Position numbers and translations under genes: made by a program. Under the pieces are notes generated by a model. The model saw only the letters and a list, made by a program, of their open reading frames with translations. It had not been told where the DNA came from and did no database searches. From the NCBI RefSeq assembly GCF_937146585.1, contig NZ_CAKZRO010000142.1, positions 1 to 58,416 on the forward strand: a stretch of 58,416 nucleotides of DNA. The letters run 5' to 3'. How positions within the stretch are numbered: position 1 is the stretch's first letter; every line of letters starts with the position of its first letter. The DNA is from an uncultured Halorubrum sp. GTDB taxonomy: Archaea; Halobacteriota; Halobacteria; Halobacteriales; Haloferacaceae. Below, piece by piece: positions 1 to 9,321 of the stretch.

Positions 1-42
1 GCCGGCCCCGACGACGACGAAGTCGTATTCCGTGTCTGTCAT
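1..42 (-). CDS. FAD-dependent oxidoreductase, N-terminal fragment
   Basis: Only the first 14 codons are in the window, read leftwards from an ATG at 42-40. They encode MTDTEYDFVVVGAG, the start of a Rossmann-type FAD-binding beta strand with the beginning of a GxGxxG loop. Such N-termini are typical of GMC-type (choline dehydrogenase-like) and other flavoprotein oxidoreductases, but the family cannot be fixed from 14 residues. It is divergent from the methyltransferase gene that follows. Confidence 0.6.
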   Translation of the reverse strand, partial: MTDTEYDFVVVGAG

Positions 43-163
43 AGACAACCATGCGGGTCACCGGCAGTTAACTGTGCCCGGTCCGCGACCGGCGAGGGTT
101 CGGGACCGTTCGTCGCCGCGCGGCGTTCGACGCCGTTATCACTCGCTGTCCGAGTCGTTACCC

Positions 164-787
164 GTGGACCCCGACACCGTCCGAGACGCGTGGCGAGAGC
201 GGGCGGGAGAGTACTCGCCGGCGTACTACGCGTACCGCGGGCCGAACGAGACGAGCGCGGCCGTCCGAGAGGCCCTCGCGGCGCGTCTCGACCGCGACGC
301 CGCCGTCCTCGAACTCGGCTGCGGGTCGGGCCGTCACCTCCGACACCTCGCGGCGCACGGCTTCGAGGACCTGTCCGGGGTCGACATCGACCCCGGGGCC
401 TTCGAGACGATGCGGGAGACCTATCCCGACCTCGCGGCCGCCGGGACGTTCCACTGCGGTGCGCTAGCCGACGTCCTTGAGGAGTTCGACGACGGCGCGT
501 TCGACGCGGTCTACTCGGTCGAGACGCTCCAGCACGTCCCCCCCGAGGCCGAGTCGGTCTTCGGAGAGATCGCGCGGATCACCGACGCGGTCCTCGTCAC
601 GGCGGAAATCGAGGGGCCGCCGGCGGCGGAGTCGGCGTCGGCGGACCCGGACGTGAACTTCGTCGACGACGACACGCCGCTCTACTACCGCGACTGGGGC
701 GAGATATTCGGTTCCCTAGGGCTCACCGAGGTCGACGTCGTCCGCGGCGACAGGGACACGACGCGGACGTTCCGCGTCGCCGATTGA
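164..787 (+). CDS. class I SAM-dependent methyltransferase
   Basis: Predicted soluble S-adenosylmethionine-dependent methyltransferase of about 207 residues. The SAM-binding motif I, ELGCGSG, is at residues 50-56, followed by SGVDIDP (motif II, acidic ribose ligand) and a post-motif stretch with YSVETLQHV, the pattern of the Methyltransf_11/25 families. Substrate is unknown. The reading frame is open further upstream, to about 32, but the GTG at 164 is preferred because the protein similarity begins there and a TATA-like TTATC lies about 26 bases before it, which suits a leaderless transcript. Confidence 0.75.
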   Translation: MDPDTVRDAWRERAGEYSPAYYAYRGPNETSAAVREALAARLDRDAAVLELGCGSGRHLRHLAAHGFEDLSGVDIDPGAFETMRETYPDLAAAGTFHCGALADVLEEFDDGAFDAVYSVETLQHVPPEAESVFGEIARITDAVLVTAEIEGPPAAESASADPDVNFVDDDTPLYYRDWGEIFGSLGLTEVDVVRGDRDTTRTFRVAD

Positions 788-868
788 CCGACCGTCCGGG
801 CGGACCGATCCGGACCGCGGCCCGGTCTCCCGCGCGACTTTTACCCGCGAGCCGACTACCCGAGCCAC

Positions 869-1981
869 ATGGCGACTCGCGAGGCCCTCTGGGGATACCG
901 GGACCGGTTCGGCGACGCCTTCGGGCGCACCTACTTCCGCCGGTTCGGCCCCGGCGTCGTCTCCAGCGTCGGGATCGGGACGTACCTCGGCGAGCCGACG
1001 CCCGCGGTCGACGAGGCCTCGCGCGAGTCGATCGAGCTGGCGCTCCGGTCCGGCGTGAACCACGTGGACACCGCGGCCAACTACCGATGCGGTCGCGCCG
1101 AGCGCGTCGTCGGCGAGGCGCTCCGGAAGGCCCCCGTCGACCGCGAGTCCGTCGTCGTCGCGACGAAGGGCGGCTTCCTCCCGTTCGACGGCGAGCGCCC
1201 GAGCGACCCGAGCGCGTACGTCCGCGAGCGGTTCGTCGAGCCGGGGATCGTCGCCCCCGACGACCTCGCGAACGGCTCGCACGCGATGACCCCGGATTTC
1301 CTGGAGTGGTCGCTCGACCGCTCGCTCGACCGGCTCGGGTTCGACGCGGTCGACTGCTTCTACGTCCACAACCCCGAGACGCAGCTCGCCGTCAGGTCGC
1401 AGGCCGACGTGTACGACGCGCTCGAAGCCGCGTTCGAGGCGTTGGAGCGCCGCCGCGCCGCGGGCGACGTCGGGGCCTACGGCGTCGCGACGTGGGACGC
1501 GTTCCGGGTCGGAAAGGACGGCGACCGGTACCTCTCGCTCGCCGAGGTGCTCGCGCGCGCCGAGGCCGCGGGCGAGGCGGTCGGCCCCGACGACGACCAC
1601 GGGTTCGAGGCGGTCCAGCTCCCGTTCAACGTCGCGATGGCCGACGCATTCACCCGACGGAACCACCCCGCGCCGGCGGGCTCGGACGCCGACGGACCGG
1701 TCTCGGCACTCTCGTTCGCGCACGAGGCCGGGCTCTCGGTGGTGACGAGCGCGAGCATCGGACAGGGAGACCTCGCGGTCGAGGGCGCGGTCCCGGCCGA
1801 CGTCGACGCGACGCTCGCGGGGGAGACGCCCGCCCAGCGCGCGCTCAACTTCGCGCGGAGCGCGCCGGGCGTCACCTCGTCGCTCGTCGGGAGCGCCGAC
1901 CCGGACCACGTCCGCGAGAACGTCGCGGCCGGCACCTTCGACCCGCTGGGCGCGTCGGCGTTCGACGCGGTCTTCGAGTGA
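869..1981 (+). CDS. aldo/keto reductase
   Basis: Predicted cytoplasmic NAD(P)H-dependent oxidoreductase of the aldo/keto reductase superfamily, 370 residues. The catalytic tetrad can be placed: Asp67 (in NHVDTAANY), Tyr72, Lys100 (VVVATKGG) and His167 (FYVHNPE). The C-terminal part has the usual phosphate/cofactor region (SLVGSADPDHVREN). It is longer than the roughly 300 to 330 residues of many family members because of an N-terminal extension and an insert near residues 115 to 135. Substrate cannot be read from the sequence. It stands alone, with the next gene 51 bases downstream on the same strand. Confidence 0.85.
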   Translation: MATREALWGYRDRFGDAFGRTYFRRFGPGVVSSVGIGTYLGEPTPAVDEASRESIELALRSGVNHVDTAANYRCGRAERVVGEALRKAPVDRESVVVATKGGFLPFDGERPSDPSAYVRERFVEPGIVAPDDLANGSHAMTPDFLEWSLDRSLDRLGFDAVDCFYVHNPETQLAVRSQADVYDALEAAFEALERRRAAGDVGAYGVATWDAFRVGKDGDRYLSLAEVLARAEAAGEAVGPDDDHGFEAVQLPFNVAMADAFTRRNHPAPAGSDADGPVSALSFAHEAGLSVVTSASIGQGDLAVEGAVPADVDATLAGETPAQRALNFARSAPGVTSSLVGSADPDHVRENVAAGTFDPLGASAFDAVFE

Positions 1982-2032
1982 GCCGAACCGCGGGCCACAA
2001 AGCGTTTAGCGAGGCCCCGTCAATTCGGTCGC

Positions 2033-2692
2033 ATGTCCCCGACGCGACGATCCCTCCTCGGTAGCGCAGCCCTCGGCGTGCTCGGCACGTTCGCCGGGTG
2101 TTCCGGCGCGAGCGACCCCGAGTCGGCGTCGGTCCGGCGACAGGCGTCGGGCACGGATCCGGACCCGACCGTCCTGAAGCCGCGGAACCCGGACGGCGAC
2201 CGGATCCTCCTCGACGGGAGCGAGGTCGACGGCGAGGGGGAACCGATCTCCGTCGGCCGCGAACTCGTCACGAGCGCGGAGCGAGCGAGCGACCTGCTCG
2301 TCGCCGAGGGCGTCGCCGACGCGGACCGCGAGCGGATCCGGTCGTTCCTCGATGCGACCGACTACGACGCGGAGACGGTGTACGTCTCGCCCGCGGGCGT
2401 CAGGTCGTGCGAGCGGCTTCACATCGAGTCCGTCTCGTGGGAACCCGGTCGCGTGGACTACGAGTACTGCCGCGAACTCAGGCCTCCGGACGAGGCGTGC
2501 GTGGCCGACGCGTGGGTCACGCTCGGTCTGTTCTTCCGGCTGCCGGTCGCGCTCGACGGCCGGATCACCGGCTCCGGGTCCAGCGGGCGGTCGCCGTGTC
2601 GGACCACGGAGACGGAGTACGCGGTGATCGAGGGGAACGCGACCGTGCCGGGGAACGACACCGCGATAGACGCCGGGGGTGACTCCCGGTGA
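2033..2692 (+). CDS. Tat-type lipoprotein, unknown function
   Basis: A 219-residue secreted lipoprotein. The N-terminus MSPTRRSLLG followed by a hydrophobic stretch and a lipobox ending in AGC (Cys23) is the haloarchaeal Tat lipoprotein layout, so the mature protein should sit on the outer face of the membrane. The remainder is acidic and contains scattered Cys residues (for example SCERLH and EYCREL), possibly disulfides. I do not recognise a domain. Its stop codon overlaps the start of the next lipoprotein gene by four bases, so the two are probably translated together and may act together. Confidence 0.75.
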   Translation: MSPTRRSLLGSAALGVLGTFAGCSGASDPESASVRRQASGTDPDPTVLKPRNPDGDRILLDGSEVDGEGEPISVGRELVTSAERASDLLVAEGVADADRERIRSFLDATDYDAETVYVSPAGVRSCERLHIESVSWEPGRVDYEYCRELRPPDEACVADAWVTLGLFFRLPVALDGRITGSGSSGRSPCRTTETEYAVIEGNATVPGNDTAIDAGGDSR

Positions 2693-4041
2693 CGCGGCGG
2701 GTGACCCGCCGGCACGCGCTCGCGGCCGTCGGTGCGACAGCGCTCGGCTCCCTCGCTGGGTGTTCGGGCGTCGGGAGCGAGCCGGGGTTCTGGGACGACC
2801 CGCCGTCGCTCGATGTCGACGCCGTTCCACGCGAGTTCGACGATTCCGTCCCGGCTCGGCCGCGGATCGTCCCCGTCGGCTTCGAGCCGGAGGTCGCCGC
2901 CGCGTTCGCGGACCGCGTCGACCGGCTGCTCGGCCCGATCCCCGACCCCCTGACCGCGGAGCGGCTCCCGCACGGCGGGTTCCGCGAGCGCATCGAGTCG
3001 GAGCGCGCGGCGGCCCGCGAGGCGCTCCCGGGAGCCGACGAGCCGCTCCCGCCGCTCGGAGCGGCCGGGCGGTACGCGGCGGCGCGGGATCACGCCGCGA
3101 CCGCCGTCGGCACGTGGGCGGGCGTGACCGTCGAGGGCGAACCGGAGGCGGTCGCGGCGGACGGCGGGACGGTTCGCGGCCGCGCGTCCGGGGCGCTCGA
3201 CGCGCTCCCCGGACCCGCCGCGGACCCGCTCGCGGGGACCGCGGTCTACGGCCCGATCGAACGGTGGTACGACGAGTCGCTCCGCCGGACGCTGGTCGGC
3301 GGCGGGAGTCCGGCCGACGAGGCGAACCCGATCCGAGCGGGAGAGGCGGTCGGCAACGTCGAGCGCGTCCAGTCGTACGTCGAGGCGGGGCGCTACCTCC
3401 GGGACCGGTACGCGGCCTCGCTCGCCGATCCGGAGCCGGTCGCCGAGCCGATCCGCCGGGAGATGAACCGTCTCGGCCGCGTCGTCGGCGACCGCCTCCG
3501 CGAGCTCCACGGCGAGGGGGTCGAGGACCTCCGGGAGAGCCCCGGCCCCGAGGCCTTCGTCGACGGGCGCGGGGTGGCGACAGACGCGCCGAGCGACTCC
3601 CTCCTGTCGAGCGCCGTCTACCGCAGCTTCGACGGGGTGTGGTTCGACCCCGTCGCGCTCGGCGACTACGAGCCCGATCACCCGGCGACCGGGCTGACGC
3701 GGACCGCGCTCGTCCTGACGCGCCTCCGGGCGCTGGACGACATCGCCGCGCGCGTCGAAGCCGGAGAGACGATGTTCCCGGACGGTCCCGACGCCATCGG
3801 CGCGGCGCGCGGGGCGGCGGTCGCGTCGGCGTCGTCGCTCGCGGACCACGAGAACCCGCTGGCCCGGTGGCTGGCGACGCAGTTCCTGCCGCTGTTCGCG
3901 GAGCAGGACGAGGCGCTCGCGGCCGACGAGCGGAGCGTACGCTCGGCTGCCGAGGCGTACGCCGAGTACCGGTGGATCGAGACGGTGACGGGCGAGGCCG
4001 AGGCGGTCGCGGCGTCGGTCGCGAGCGAGTTCGAGTCGTGA
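2689..4041 (+). CDS. Tat-type lipoprotein, unknown function
   Basis: A 450-residue predicted lipoprotein starting with GTG inside the stop codon of the preceding gene (GTGA overlap). The signal has RRVTRRHAL, a hydrophobic core and the lipobox SLAGC with Cys25; a second in-frame GTG at 2701 would give an equally good signal. The mature part is largely alpha-helical and rich in Ala, Arg and Glu, with no membrane segment and no motif I recognise. The overlap with the upstream lipoprotein gene suggests an extracellular two-protein unit. Confidence 0.75.
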   Translation: MTRRVTRRHALAAVGATALGSLAGCSGVGSEPGFWDDPPSLDVDAVPREFDDSVPARPRIVPVGFEPEVAAAFADRVDRLLGPIPDPLTAERLPHGGFRERIESERAAAREALPGADEPLPPLGAAGRYAAARDHAATAVGTWAGVTVEGEPEAVAADGGTVRGRASGALDALPGPAADPLAGTAVYGPIERWYDESLRRTLVGGGSPADEANPIRAGEAVGNVERVQSYVEAGRYLRDRYAASLADPEPVAEPIRREMNRLGRVVGDRLRELHGEGVEDLRESPGPEAFVDGRGVATDAPSDSLLSSAVYRSFDGVWFDPVALGDYEPDHPATGLTRTALVLTRLRALDDIAARVEAGETMFPDGPDAIGAARGAAVASASSLADHENPLARWLATQFLPLFAEQDEALAADERSVRSAAEAYAEYRWIETVTGEAEAVAASVASEFES

Positions 4042-4141
4042 CCGGAGCGAGCGGCCGGGACCGGACCGCGAGAGATCGGCCGCGGGAGGAGTGAAAAGAG
4101 CGCAGCGGGCGACTGGCGCGGGGACGACGCGACGACGGCGG

Positions 4142-4312
4142 TCAGCGGAGCTCCTTGAACCGGGCGCCGCACTCCGGACAGATCCGGACCGAGAACACCT
4201 CGTCGGGGTCGTTCTCCTTCTTCAGCACCTGCTCGCAGTCGGCGCAGTTGAGCCGCTCGTAGGTGTCCTTCATCAGGTCGCCGTCGCGGAGCCCCTTGCG
4301 CGTGGATTTCAT
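4142..4312 (-). CDS. zinc-finger micro-protein, HVO_0758-like
   Basis: A 56-residue protein with two CxxC pairs, Cys23/Cys26 (NCADC) and Cys45/Cys48 (CPECG), that should form one zinc-binding knuckle pair. Length, the N-terminus MKSTRKGLRDG and the C-terminus FKELR match my memory of the Haloferax volcanii micro-protein HVO_0758. The start ATG at 4312 is the only one that fits that length; the longer open frame upstream is chance. It is convergent with the lipoprotein pair and divergent from the MFS gene. Molecular role is not known to me beyond zinc binding. Confidence 0.85.
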   Translation of the reverse strand: MKSTRKGLRDGDLMKDTYERLNCADCEQVLKKENDPDEVFSVRICPECGARFKELR

Positions 4313-4475
4313 ACCCCGCCGTTCGGGGGCGGGGCGGATAAAAACCCCGTCCGACGTCGGGCTGACGGAGCGGCCGAAACCGCCGGGAGACGCGGCGTCG
4401 CCCGCCGCGACCGACCTCGGGGCGGTCCCCGGCCGCTTTCGCAACGCTTGTGTCCGGGCGCGCGGAATCGCCGTC

Positions 4476-5660
4476 GTGTCACGGACCCGGCTGTTCGGAT
4501 CGCTCTGCGCGCTGGTGTTCCTCGTCAACTTCGCGCGCGTCGTGTTCGCGCCCCTCGTGGGCGAGTTCATCGACGCGTTCGGGATCCGCGAGGGGACCGC
4601 CGGGCTCATCGTCACGCTCGCGTGGCTCGGCTCGGCCGCCCCGCGGCTCCCCGCCGGCTGGGCGCTCACGCGCTTCACGCGGCAGCGGGTCATCCTCGTC
4701 TCCGGCGCGATGCTGACGGCGGGCGCGCTCGGGGTCGCCCTCGCGCCGAGCGTGCTCGCGCTGATGGTCGCCGCCTTCGCGGTCGGGCTGGCCTCCGGCG
4801 TCTACTTCGTCGCCGCGAACCCCTTCATCGCGGAGCTGTTCCCGCAGCGCGTCGGCCGGGTGATGGGCGTCCACGGCATGGCGAGCCAGCTCTCGGCCGT
4901 CATCGCCGCGCCCGCGGTCACCGTCGCGCTGTGGTACGACTGGCGGTACGCCTTCTACGCGCTCGCGGTCGCCGCGGCCGCCAGCACCCTCGTCTTCGCG
5001 GCGCTCGCGCGGCGGACGGACCTCCCGGACGCCGGCGCGGGCGACACCGACTTCCTCGGGGCCGCCCGCGGCGAGTGGAAGCTGATCTTCGCCGGCATCG
5101 TGCTGATGGGGCTCACGAGCTTCGTCTGGCAGGGGCTGTTCAACTTCTACGAGCTGTACATGATCGACAAGGGGCTGGCGCGGGCGACCGCGCGGAACCT
5201 CCTGACGGTGATCTTCGCGGCCGGCGTCCCCGCGTTCCTGGTCTCGGGCGACCTCGCTGACCGACTCCCCCACGTCCCGTACCTGCTCGGCATCGTCACG
5301 GCGTTCGTCGGCGGGGTCGTCCTCGTCGTCGTCGCCGAGGGGCTGGCGGCGGTGATCGCCGCGAGCGTCGTCGTCGGCTTCGCCATCCACATGCTGTTCC
5401 CGGCCGGCGACACGTACCTGCTCGCGTCGCTGCCCGACGAGTCGCGCGCCTCGGCGTACGCGATGTTCTCGGCCGGGATGATGTCCACGCAGGCGGCCGG
5501 CTCCTGGGTCGTCGGCGAGGCGATCGAGGCGGGCGCGACGTACGACGCGGTCTTCCTCGCGCTCGCCGGCGGGCTGGCGCTCCTCGTCGCGACGTACGCC
5601 GTGCTGTACCGGTTCGGCCGCGTCCCCGGGGGCGCGGCGGGCGCGAGCCGGACCGTCTGA
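4476..5660 (+). CDS. MFS transporter
   Basis: Polytopic inner-membrane protein of 394 residues with about 12 hydrophobic helices, arranged as two halves of six with a soluble loop near residues 175 to 195 (ARRTDLPDAGAGDTD). Major facilitator superfamily membership is supported by the loop after helix 2 (GWALTRFTRQRVIL, the DRxGRR-like region) and the overall layout. Substrate unknown. The GTG at 4476 (SRTRLFGSLCALVFLVNF follows) is chosen because it puts the first helix at the N-terminus; the open frame continues upstream but reads as Arg/Pro-rich nonsense. Confidence 0.8.
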   Translation: MSRTRLFGSLCALVFLVNFARVVFAPLVGEFIDAFGIREGTAGLIVTLAWLGSAAPRLPAGWALTRFTRQRVILVSGAMLTAGALGVALAPSVLALMVAAFAVGLASGVYFVAANPFIAELFPQRVGRVMGVHGMASQLSAVIAAPAVTVALWYDWRYAFYALAVAAAASTLVFAALARRTDLPDAGAGDTDFLGAARGEWKLIFAGIVLMGLTSFVWQGLFNFYELYMIDKGLARATARNLLTVIFAAGVPAFLVSGDLADRLPHVPYLLGIVTAFVGGVVLVVVAEGLAAVIAASVVVGFAIHMLFPAGDTYLLASLPDESRASAYAMFSAGMMSTQAAGSWVVGEAIEAGATYDAVFLALAGGLALLVATYAVLYRFGRVPGGAAGASRTV

Positions 5661-5781
5661 GGCGACGGCGCGGGCCACGCGAGGCGACGGTGTGGACGCC
5701 GATCCCGACCCCGCACCCCGGGACCGGCATGGGGGTGTGGTACCGCACCTGTTTTGGTCGTCGCTCCCGTGTGATCGGTAA

Positions 5782-6993
5782 ATGGAGTACGTTCAGGAGC
5801 GCGTGACGACCCTCCACGCGTTGACCGACCACCGGCCCGACGCGCCGACCGACCGCGCGGCGGTCGTCGTGCCGATGACCGAGCGCGAGTACGGCACGCT
5901 CGCGGCCGAGCGCGTGCTCTCCACGCTGGAGACGGTCGACCCGGCCCGGGTGATCGTCCCGCTGCGGGCGTCGGCCGACCGCGCCGGCCCATTCGCGGAG
6001 TGGCTCGACGGGTTCGACCTCGACGTCGAGACGCTCTGGTGCGACGGCCCCCGGCTCGCGTCGCTGTTGGAGGCGCGGGGGCTCGACGGCGACCGCGGCA
6101 AGGGCCGCGACGTGTGGCTCGCCCTCGGTCGCGCGCTCGACGAGGAGTTCGTCGTCGTCCACGACGCGGACACGAAGACGTACTCGGCGGCGTTCGTGAA
6201 CCGACTGCTGTTCCCGCTCGGGCGCGGCTACGAGTTCTCGAAGGGGTACTACGCCCGCGTCGAAGACGGCTCGCTGTACGGGCGGCTGTTCCGGCTGTTC
6301 TTCCGACCGCTCGTGCGGGCGCTCGGCGACGCCGCTCCGGGGCGGGAGCCCGACGTCCTTCGGTACCTCTCGGCGTTCCGCTACGCGCTCGCCGGCGAGT
6401 TCGCGGCGACGAGCGACCTCGTCTCCCGGCTCCGCGTCCAGCGCGGCTGGGGGCTGGAGGTCGGGACGCTCGGCGAGGCGTTCGACCACGCCGGGTTCGC
6501 CGACAGCGCGCAGGTCGACTTGGGACGCTACGAGCACGACCACCGCTCCGTCGACGGGCCGACCGGCCTCGCCGACATGAGCCGGGCGGTCGGCGCGGCG
6601 ACCCTGCGCGCGGTCGAGGACGCCGGCGTCGACGTGGACTACGACGGCCTCGCCGAGCGCTACCGTGAGACGGCGGAGTCGCTGACGGAGAGCTACGCCG
6701 CCGACGCGGCGTTCAACGGGCTCTCGTACGACGCCGGCGACGAGCGCTCGCAGGTGGCGACGTACGCCGAAGCGCTGGCCGCGCCGGGGCCCGACACCCG
6801 GCTGCCGGCCTGGCGGAACGCCCCGGTCGACCCCGACGAGGTCTTCGATGCCGCGACCGCCGACCTCGACGCGGCGCGCGGCGACGACGCCGGCGGCGGC
6901 GGCGGGACGGGTCCGACGGACGACCGGAGCGACGCGGCCGGCGGGTCGGCGGTCGAGAATCGACAGGCGGAGCCCGCGCCGGGGGAGGACTGA
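5782..6993 (+). CDS. glycosyltransferase, GpgS-like (GT81/GT2 type)
   Basis: A 403-residue soluble glycosyltransferase. An N-terminal nucleotide-sugar fold is followed by the metal-binding motif HDAD at residues 127-130 and a loop FSKGYYARVEDGSLYGR, like those in glucosyl-3-phosphoglycerate synthases; GWGLEVG later in the chain also fits. It may make a compatible solute or glycolipid precursor, but the acceptor is inference. The last 40 residues are a low-complexity Gly/Asp tail. The next gene starts two bases after its stop, so they form an operon. Confidence 0.75.
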   Translation: MEYVQERVTTLHALTDHRPDAPTDRAAVVVPMTEREYGTLAAERVLSTLETVDPARVIVPLRASADRAGPFAEWLDGFDLDVETLWCDGPRLASLLEARGLDGDRGKGRDVWLALGRALDEEFVVVHDADTKTYSAAFVNRLLFPLGRGYEFSKGYYARVEDGSLYGRLFRLFFRPLVRALGDAAPGREPDVLRYLSAFRYALAGEFAATSDLVSRLRVQRGWGLEVGTLGEAFDHAGFADSAQVDLGRYEHDHRSVDGPTGLADMSRAVGAATLRAVEDAGVDVDYDGLAERYRETAESLTESYAADAAFNGLSYDAGDERSQVATYAEALAAPGPDTRLPAWRNAPVDPDEVFDAATADLDAARGDDAGGGGGTGPTDDRSDAAGGSAVENRQAEPAPGED

Positions 6994-6995
6994 CG

Positions 6996-7538
6996 ATGGC
7001 CGACGAGGGGGGGCCGAGCGTCGCCGCTCGCGACGACCTCGCGGGCGTCGTCGACCTGTTCGAGTGGCTCACCCGGGCGGAGCTCTCGCGGGCGCTCTCG
7101 GAGCTGGCGTTCAAACAGCGGACCGAGGTCGACGAGGGGGCCATCGACGACGCCATCGACCTCGCGGTCGACGAGTACGCGCTCGTGCCGGCCCCCGACG
7201 AGGCGCTCTCCGGCGATCGCAGTTCGGCCGGGGACGACGCGGAGGGGGCCATCGATGACGAGACTCCCCTCGCGGTCGGCCCGGCGGCGTTCCCGACGCT
7301 CCCGGAGGGCGCGGCGGACCTCCCGCACATCCTCGACGTGCCCGACCGCGGCGTCGACCGCGAGACCCTCGCGGACGCGGTGCTCGACCGGCTCCGCCGC
7401 GAGGCGGTGACCGCGATAAACGACGGCGACGCCGCGCGGCTGGAGACGCTCGCGGACGTGACCTACGACGTGGAGGCGTGGGCCCCGGTCGACGTAGACC
7501 CGGTCCGGACGCGGATCCTCGCGGAAGTTGACGCGTAG
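6996..7538 (+). CDS. conserved haloarchaeal protein, operon partner of the glycosyltransferase
   Basis: A 180-residue soluble acidic protein with no signal or membrane segment. An N-terminal helical part (RDDLAGVVDLFEWLTRAELS) is separated by an Asp/Ser linker from a C-terminal part that ends with an Arg/Asp-rich helix. I do not recognise a function. It begins two bases after the glycosyltransferase stop codon, so co-expression is very likely and a role with that enzyme is a fair guess. Convergent with the next gene. Confidence 0.7.
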   Translation: MADEGGPSVAARDDLAGVVDLFEWLTRAELSRALSELAFKQRTEVDEGAIDDAIDLAVDEYALVPAPDEALSGDRSSAGDDAEGAIDDETPLAVGPAAFPTLPEGAADLPHILDVPDRGVDRETLADAVLDRLRREAVTAINDGDAARLETLADVTYDVEAWAPVDVDPVRTRILAEVDA

Positions 7539-7558
7539 CCGGCGCGCGACCCCGTCGC

Positions 7559-8011
7559 TCACCCGGAGAACTCGGCCTCGCTCACGCGGACGACGACCGT
7601 CTCGTCGACGTCTCTGAGGTCGTACTCGGGCGTCTCGCCCTGTCGCCGGCGGACGAACAGCGGCTCGACCGGCCGGCCGTCGACGAGGCCGAACACCTTC
7701 AGGCGCTGGTCCGTCTCCTCCGGTGGCACGTCGCCGTCGCGGACCTCGCGGGCGAGGTCGCGGGAGAGCCACTCGTCGGTCGCGACCGAGGGCTCCAACA
7801 CGAGCGCCTCGTCGACGAAGCGGACGAGGTACCAGTCGAGGTCGTTCAACAGCGAGACGGCGGCCCCGAGGCTCACCGTGTCGACGGCGACGCTGTTCTC
7901 GAACGGCTCCTCGATCGCGTAGGTCGCGAGCGCGTCGCGAGCCGTCTCGCGGGAGAGCAGCTCGTAGGAGAGCTCCACGTCGGGGTCGCCGAGGAGACAC
8001 ACCCGCGTCAT
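7559..8011 (-). CDS. conserved haloarchaeal protein (possibly DUF5804)
   Basis: A 150-residue soluble acidic protein beginning MTRVCLLGDPDVELSYELL. The ATG at 8011 is preferred over an upstream one because the first strand (RVCLLGD) starts there. It resembles, from memory, the haloarchaeal DUF5804 family of unknown function; this assignment is not certain. It ends just inside the gap after the glycosyltransferase operon and lies downstream of the methionine adenosyltransferase gene on the same strand, 82 bases away, so it may be transcribed with it. Confidence 0.7.
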   Translation of the reverse strand: MTRVCLLGDPDVELSYELLSRETARDALATYAIEEPFENSVAVDTVSLGAAVSLLNDLDWYLVRFVDEALVLEPSVATDEWLSRDLAREVRDGDVPPEETDQRLKVFGLVDGRPVEPLFVRRRQGETPEYDLRDVDETVVVRVSEAEFSG

Positions 8012-8093
8012 GGACGCACCTCCGACCGGACGGCGCAAATCCGTTGCGGTCGTCCGGCGGCGGGGGCGGGCGGAGGGTTCTACGGCTCCCCGG

Positions 8094-9296
8094 TCAGAAC
8101 GTCGAGACGTCGCCCTCGATGACGCTGCGGGTCACGTCCGTCACGTCGGCCAGCTCGCGGTCGACGATGGCGAGGACGTCCGCCTCGATGTCGCCCAGTT
8201 CGACGTCGTCCTCGGTGACGATCTGCGCGTCGGCGACGTGCGGCTCGTCGATCGGCCGGCCGATCTGCGAGAGGAGCCGGACCTGGAGGTCGCGGATCCC
8301 GTCGACCTCGCTCGTGACGGACTCGGCGACGCGGGTAGAGAGGAGGTTGTAGATCTTCCCGATGTGGTTGACGGGGTTCTTCCCGGAGGTCGCCTCCATC
8401 GACATCGGGCGGTTGGGGGTGATGAGCCCGTTCGCGCGGTTGCCGCGCCCGACCGAGCCGTCGTCGCCCTGCTCGGCGGAGGTGCCGGTGACGGTGAGGT
8501 AGACGGACCCCTCGTCGTAGTCGTCGGCCGTGTTGACGTCGACGTGGACCTCGCGGTCCGTGTACTCGCGGGCGAGGTCGTCGACGTACTCGCGGACGGA
8601 CGCGACCGCGTCGTCGTACTCGTCGAGGCCGTCGACGTAGGCGTCGACCATCGCGGCGGCGACGGTGATGTCGATCCGGTCGCCCTCGCGTTTGCCCATG
8701 ATCTTCACGTCGGGGCCGAGCTCGGGGTGGTCGTCGTGGTAGGTCGTGTTGAGCGCGCGCTCCGCCTCGTGGACGATGGTCTCCGTTTCGGTGAGCGGCG
8801 CGTGACCGACGCCGAAGGAGGTGTCGTTGGCCATCGGGACCTCCTGCGTCTCCTCGCCGAAGACGTCCTGGAGGTCGCCCGACCCCTCGCCGAGCTTCAC
8901 GTCGACGACCACGTCGGTACCGTACTCAAGCTCCGGGATCGCCTCGGAGAGGTACTCGCGGGCGGCCGCGAGCGCGGTCGAGTCGACGGGGAGCTGCTCG
9001 CCGTCGTACTCCTTCGTGGCGCGGCCGACGATGAGGATGTAGATGGGCTCGACGACCTCGCCGCCGCCGAACGCTGGGGCCGCGCGGCCGGCGACCAGCT
9101 GCGTCTCGTCCGTGTTGTAGTGGAGCACCTTGCCGACGCGGTCCAGGTAGAGCTGGGAGAGCGCCCGCGAGACAGACTCCGCGACGCCGTCGCAGATCGA
9201 GTCGGGGTGACCGATCCCCTTTCGCTCGACGATTTCGACCTCCTGGTCCTCGACCGCCTGCCGGTCGAGGCGGCTGACCTGTATGTTCCGGTCCAT
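8094..9296 (-). CDS. mat: methionine adenosyltransferase (archaeal type)
   Basis: Makes S-adenosylmethionine from methionine and ATP in the cytoplasm. The 400-residue sequence is the archaeal AdoMet synthetase family (distinct from bacterial MetK): N-terminal [14 protein letters not shown], then [13 protein letters not shown], and near the C-terminus [19 protein letters not shown] and [10 protein letters not shown]. Length is as expected for the family. The start at 9296 has a TATA-like box on the minus strand at 9324-9328, about 28 bases away, so a leaderless message is likely. Confidence 0.95.
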   Translation of the reverse strand: MDRNIQVSRLDRQAVEDQEVEIVERKGIGHPDSICDGVAESVSRALSQLYLDRVGKVLHYNTDETQLVAGRAAPAFGGGEVVEPIYILIVGRATKEYDGEQLPVDSTALAAAREYLSEAIPELEYGTDVVVDVKLGEGSGDLQDVFGEETQEVPMANDTSFGVGHAPLTETETIVHEAERALNTTYHDDHPELGPDVKIMGKREGDRIDITVAAAMVDAYVDGLDEYDDAVASVREYVDDLAREYTDREVHVDVNTADDYDEGSVYLTVTGTSAEQGDDGSVGRGNRANGLITPNRPMSMEATSGKNPVNHIGKIYNLLSTRVAESVTSEVDGIRDLQVRLLSQIGRPIDEPHVADAQIVTEDDVELGDIEADVLAIVDRELADVTDVTRSVIEGDVSTF

Positions 9297-9321
9297 TAGC
9301 GCCGGATACTCCGCGGGCGAC

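Noticed and set aside
4263-4475. Upstream extension of the MFS gene by 71 codons
   Set aside because: It overlaps the zinc-finger micro-protein on the other strand and reads as Arg/Pro-rich sequence, while the GTG at 4476 places the first membrane helix properly.
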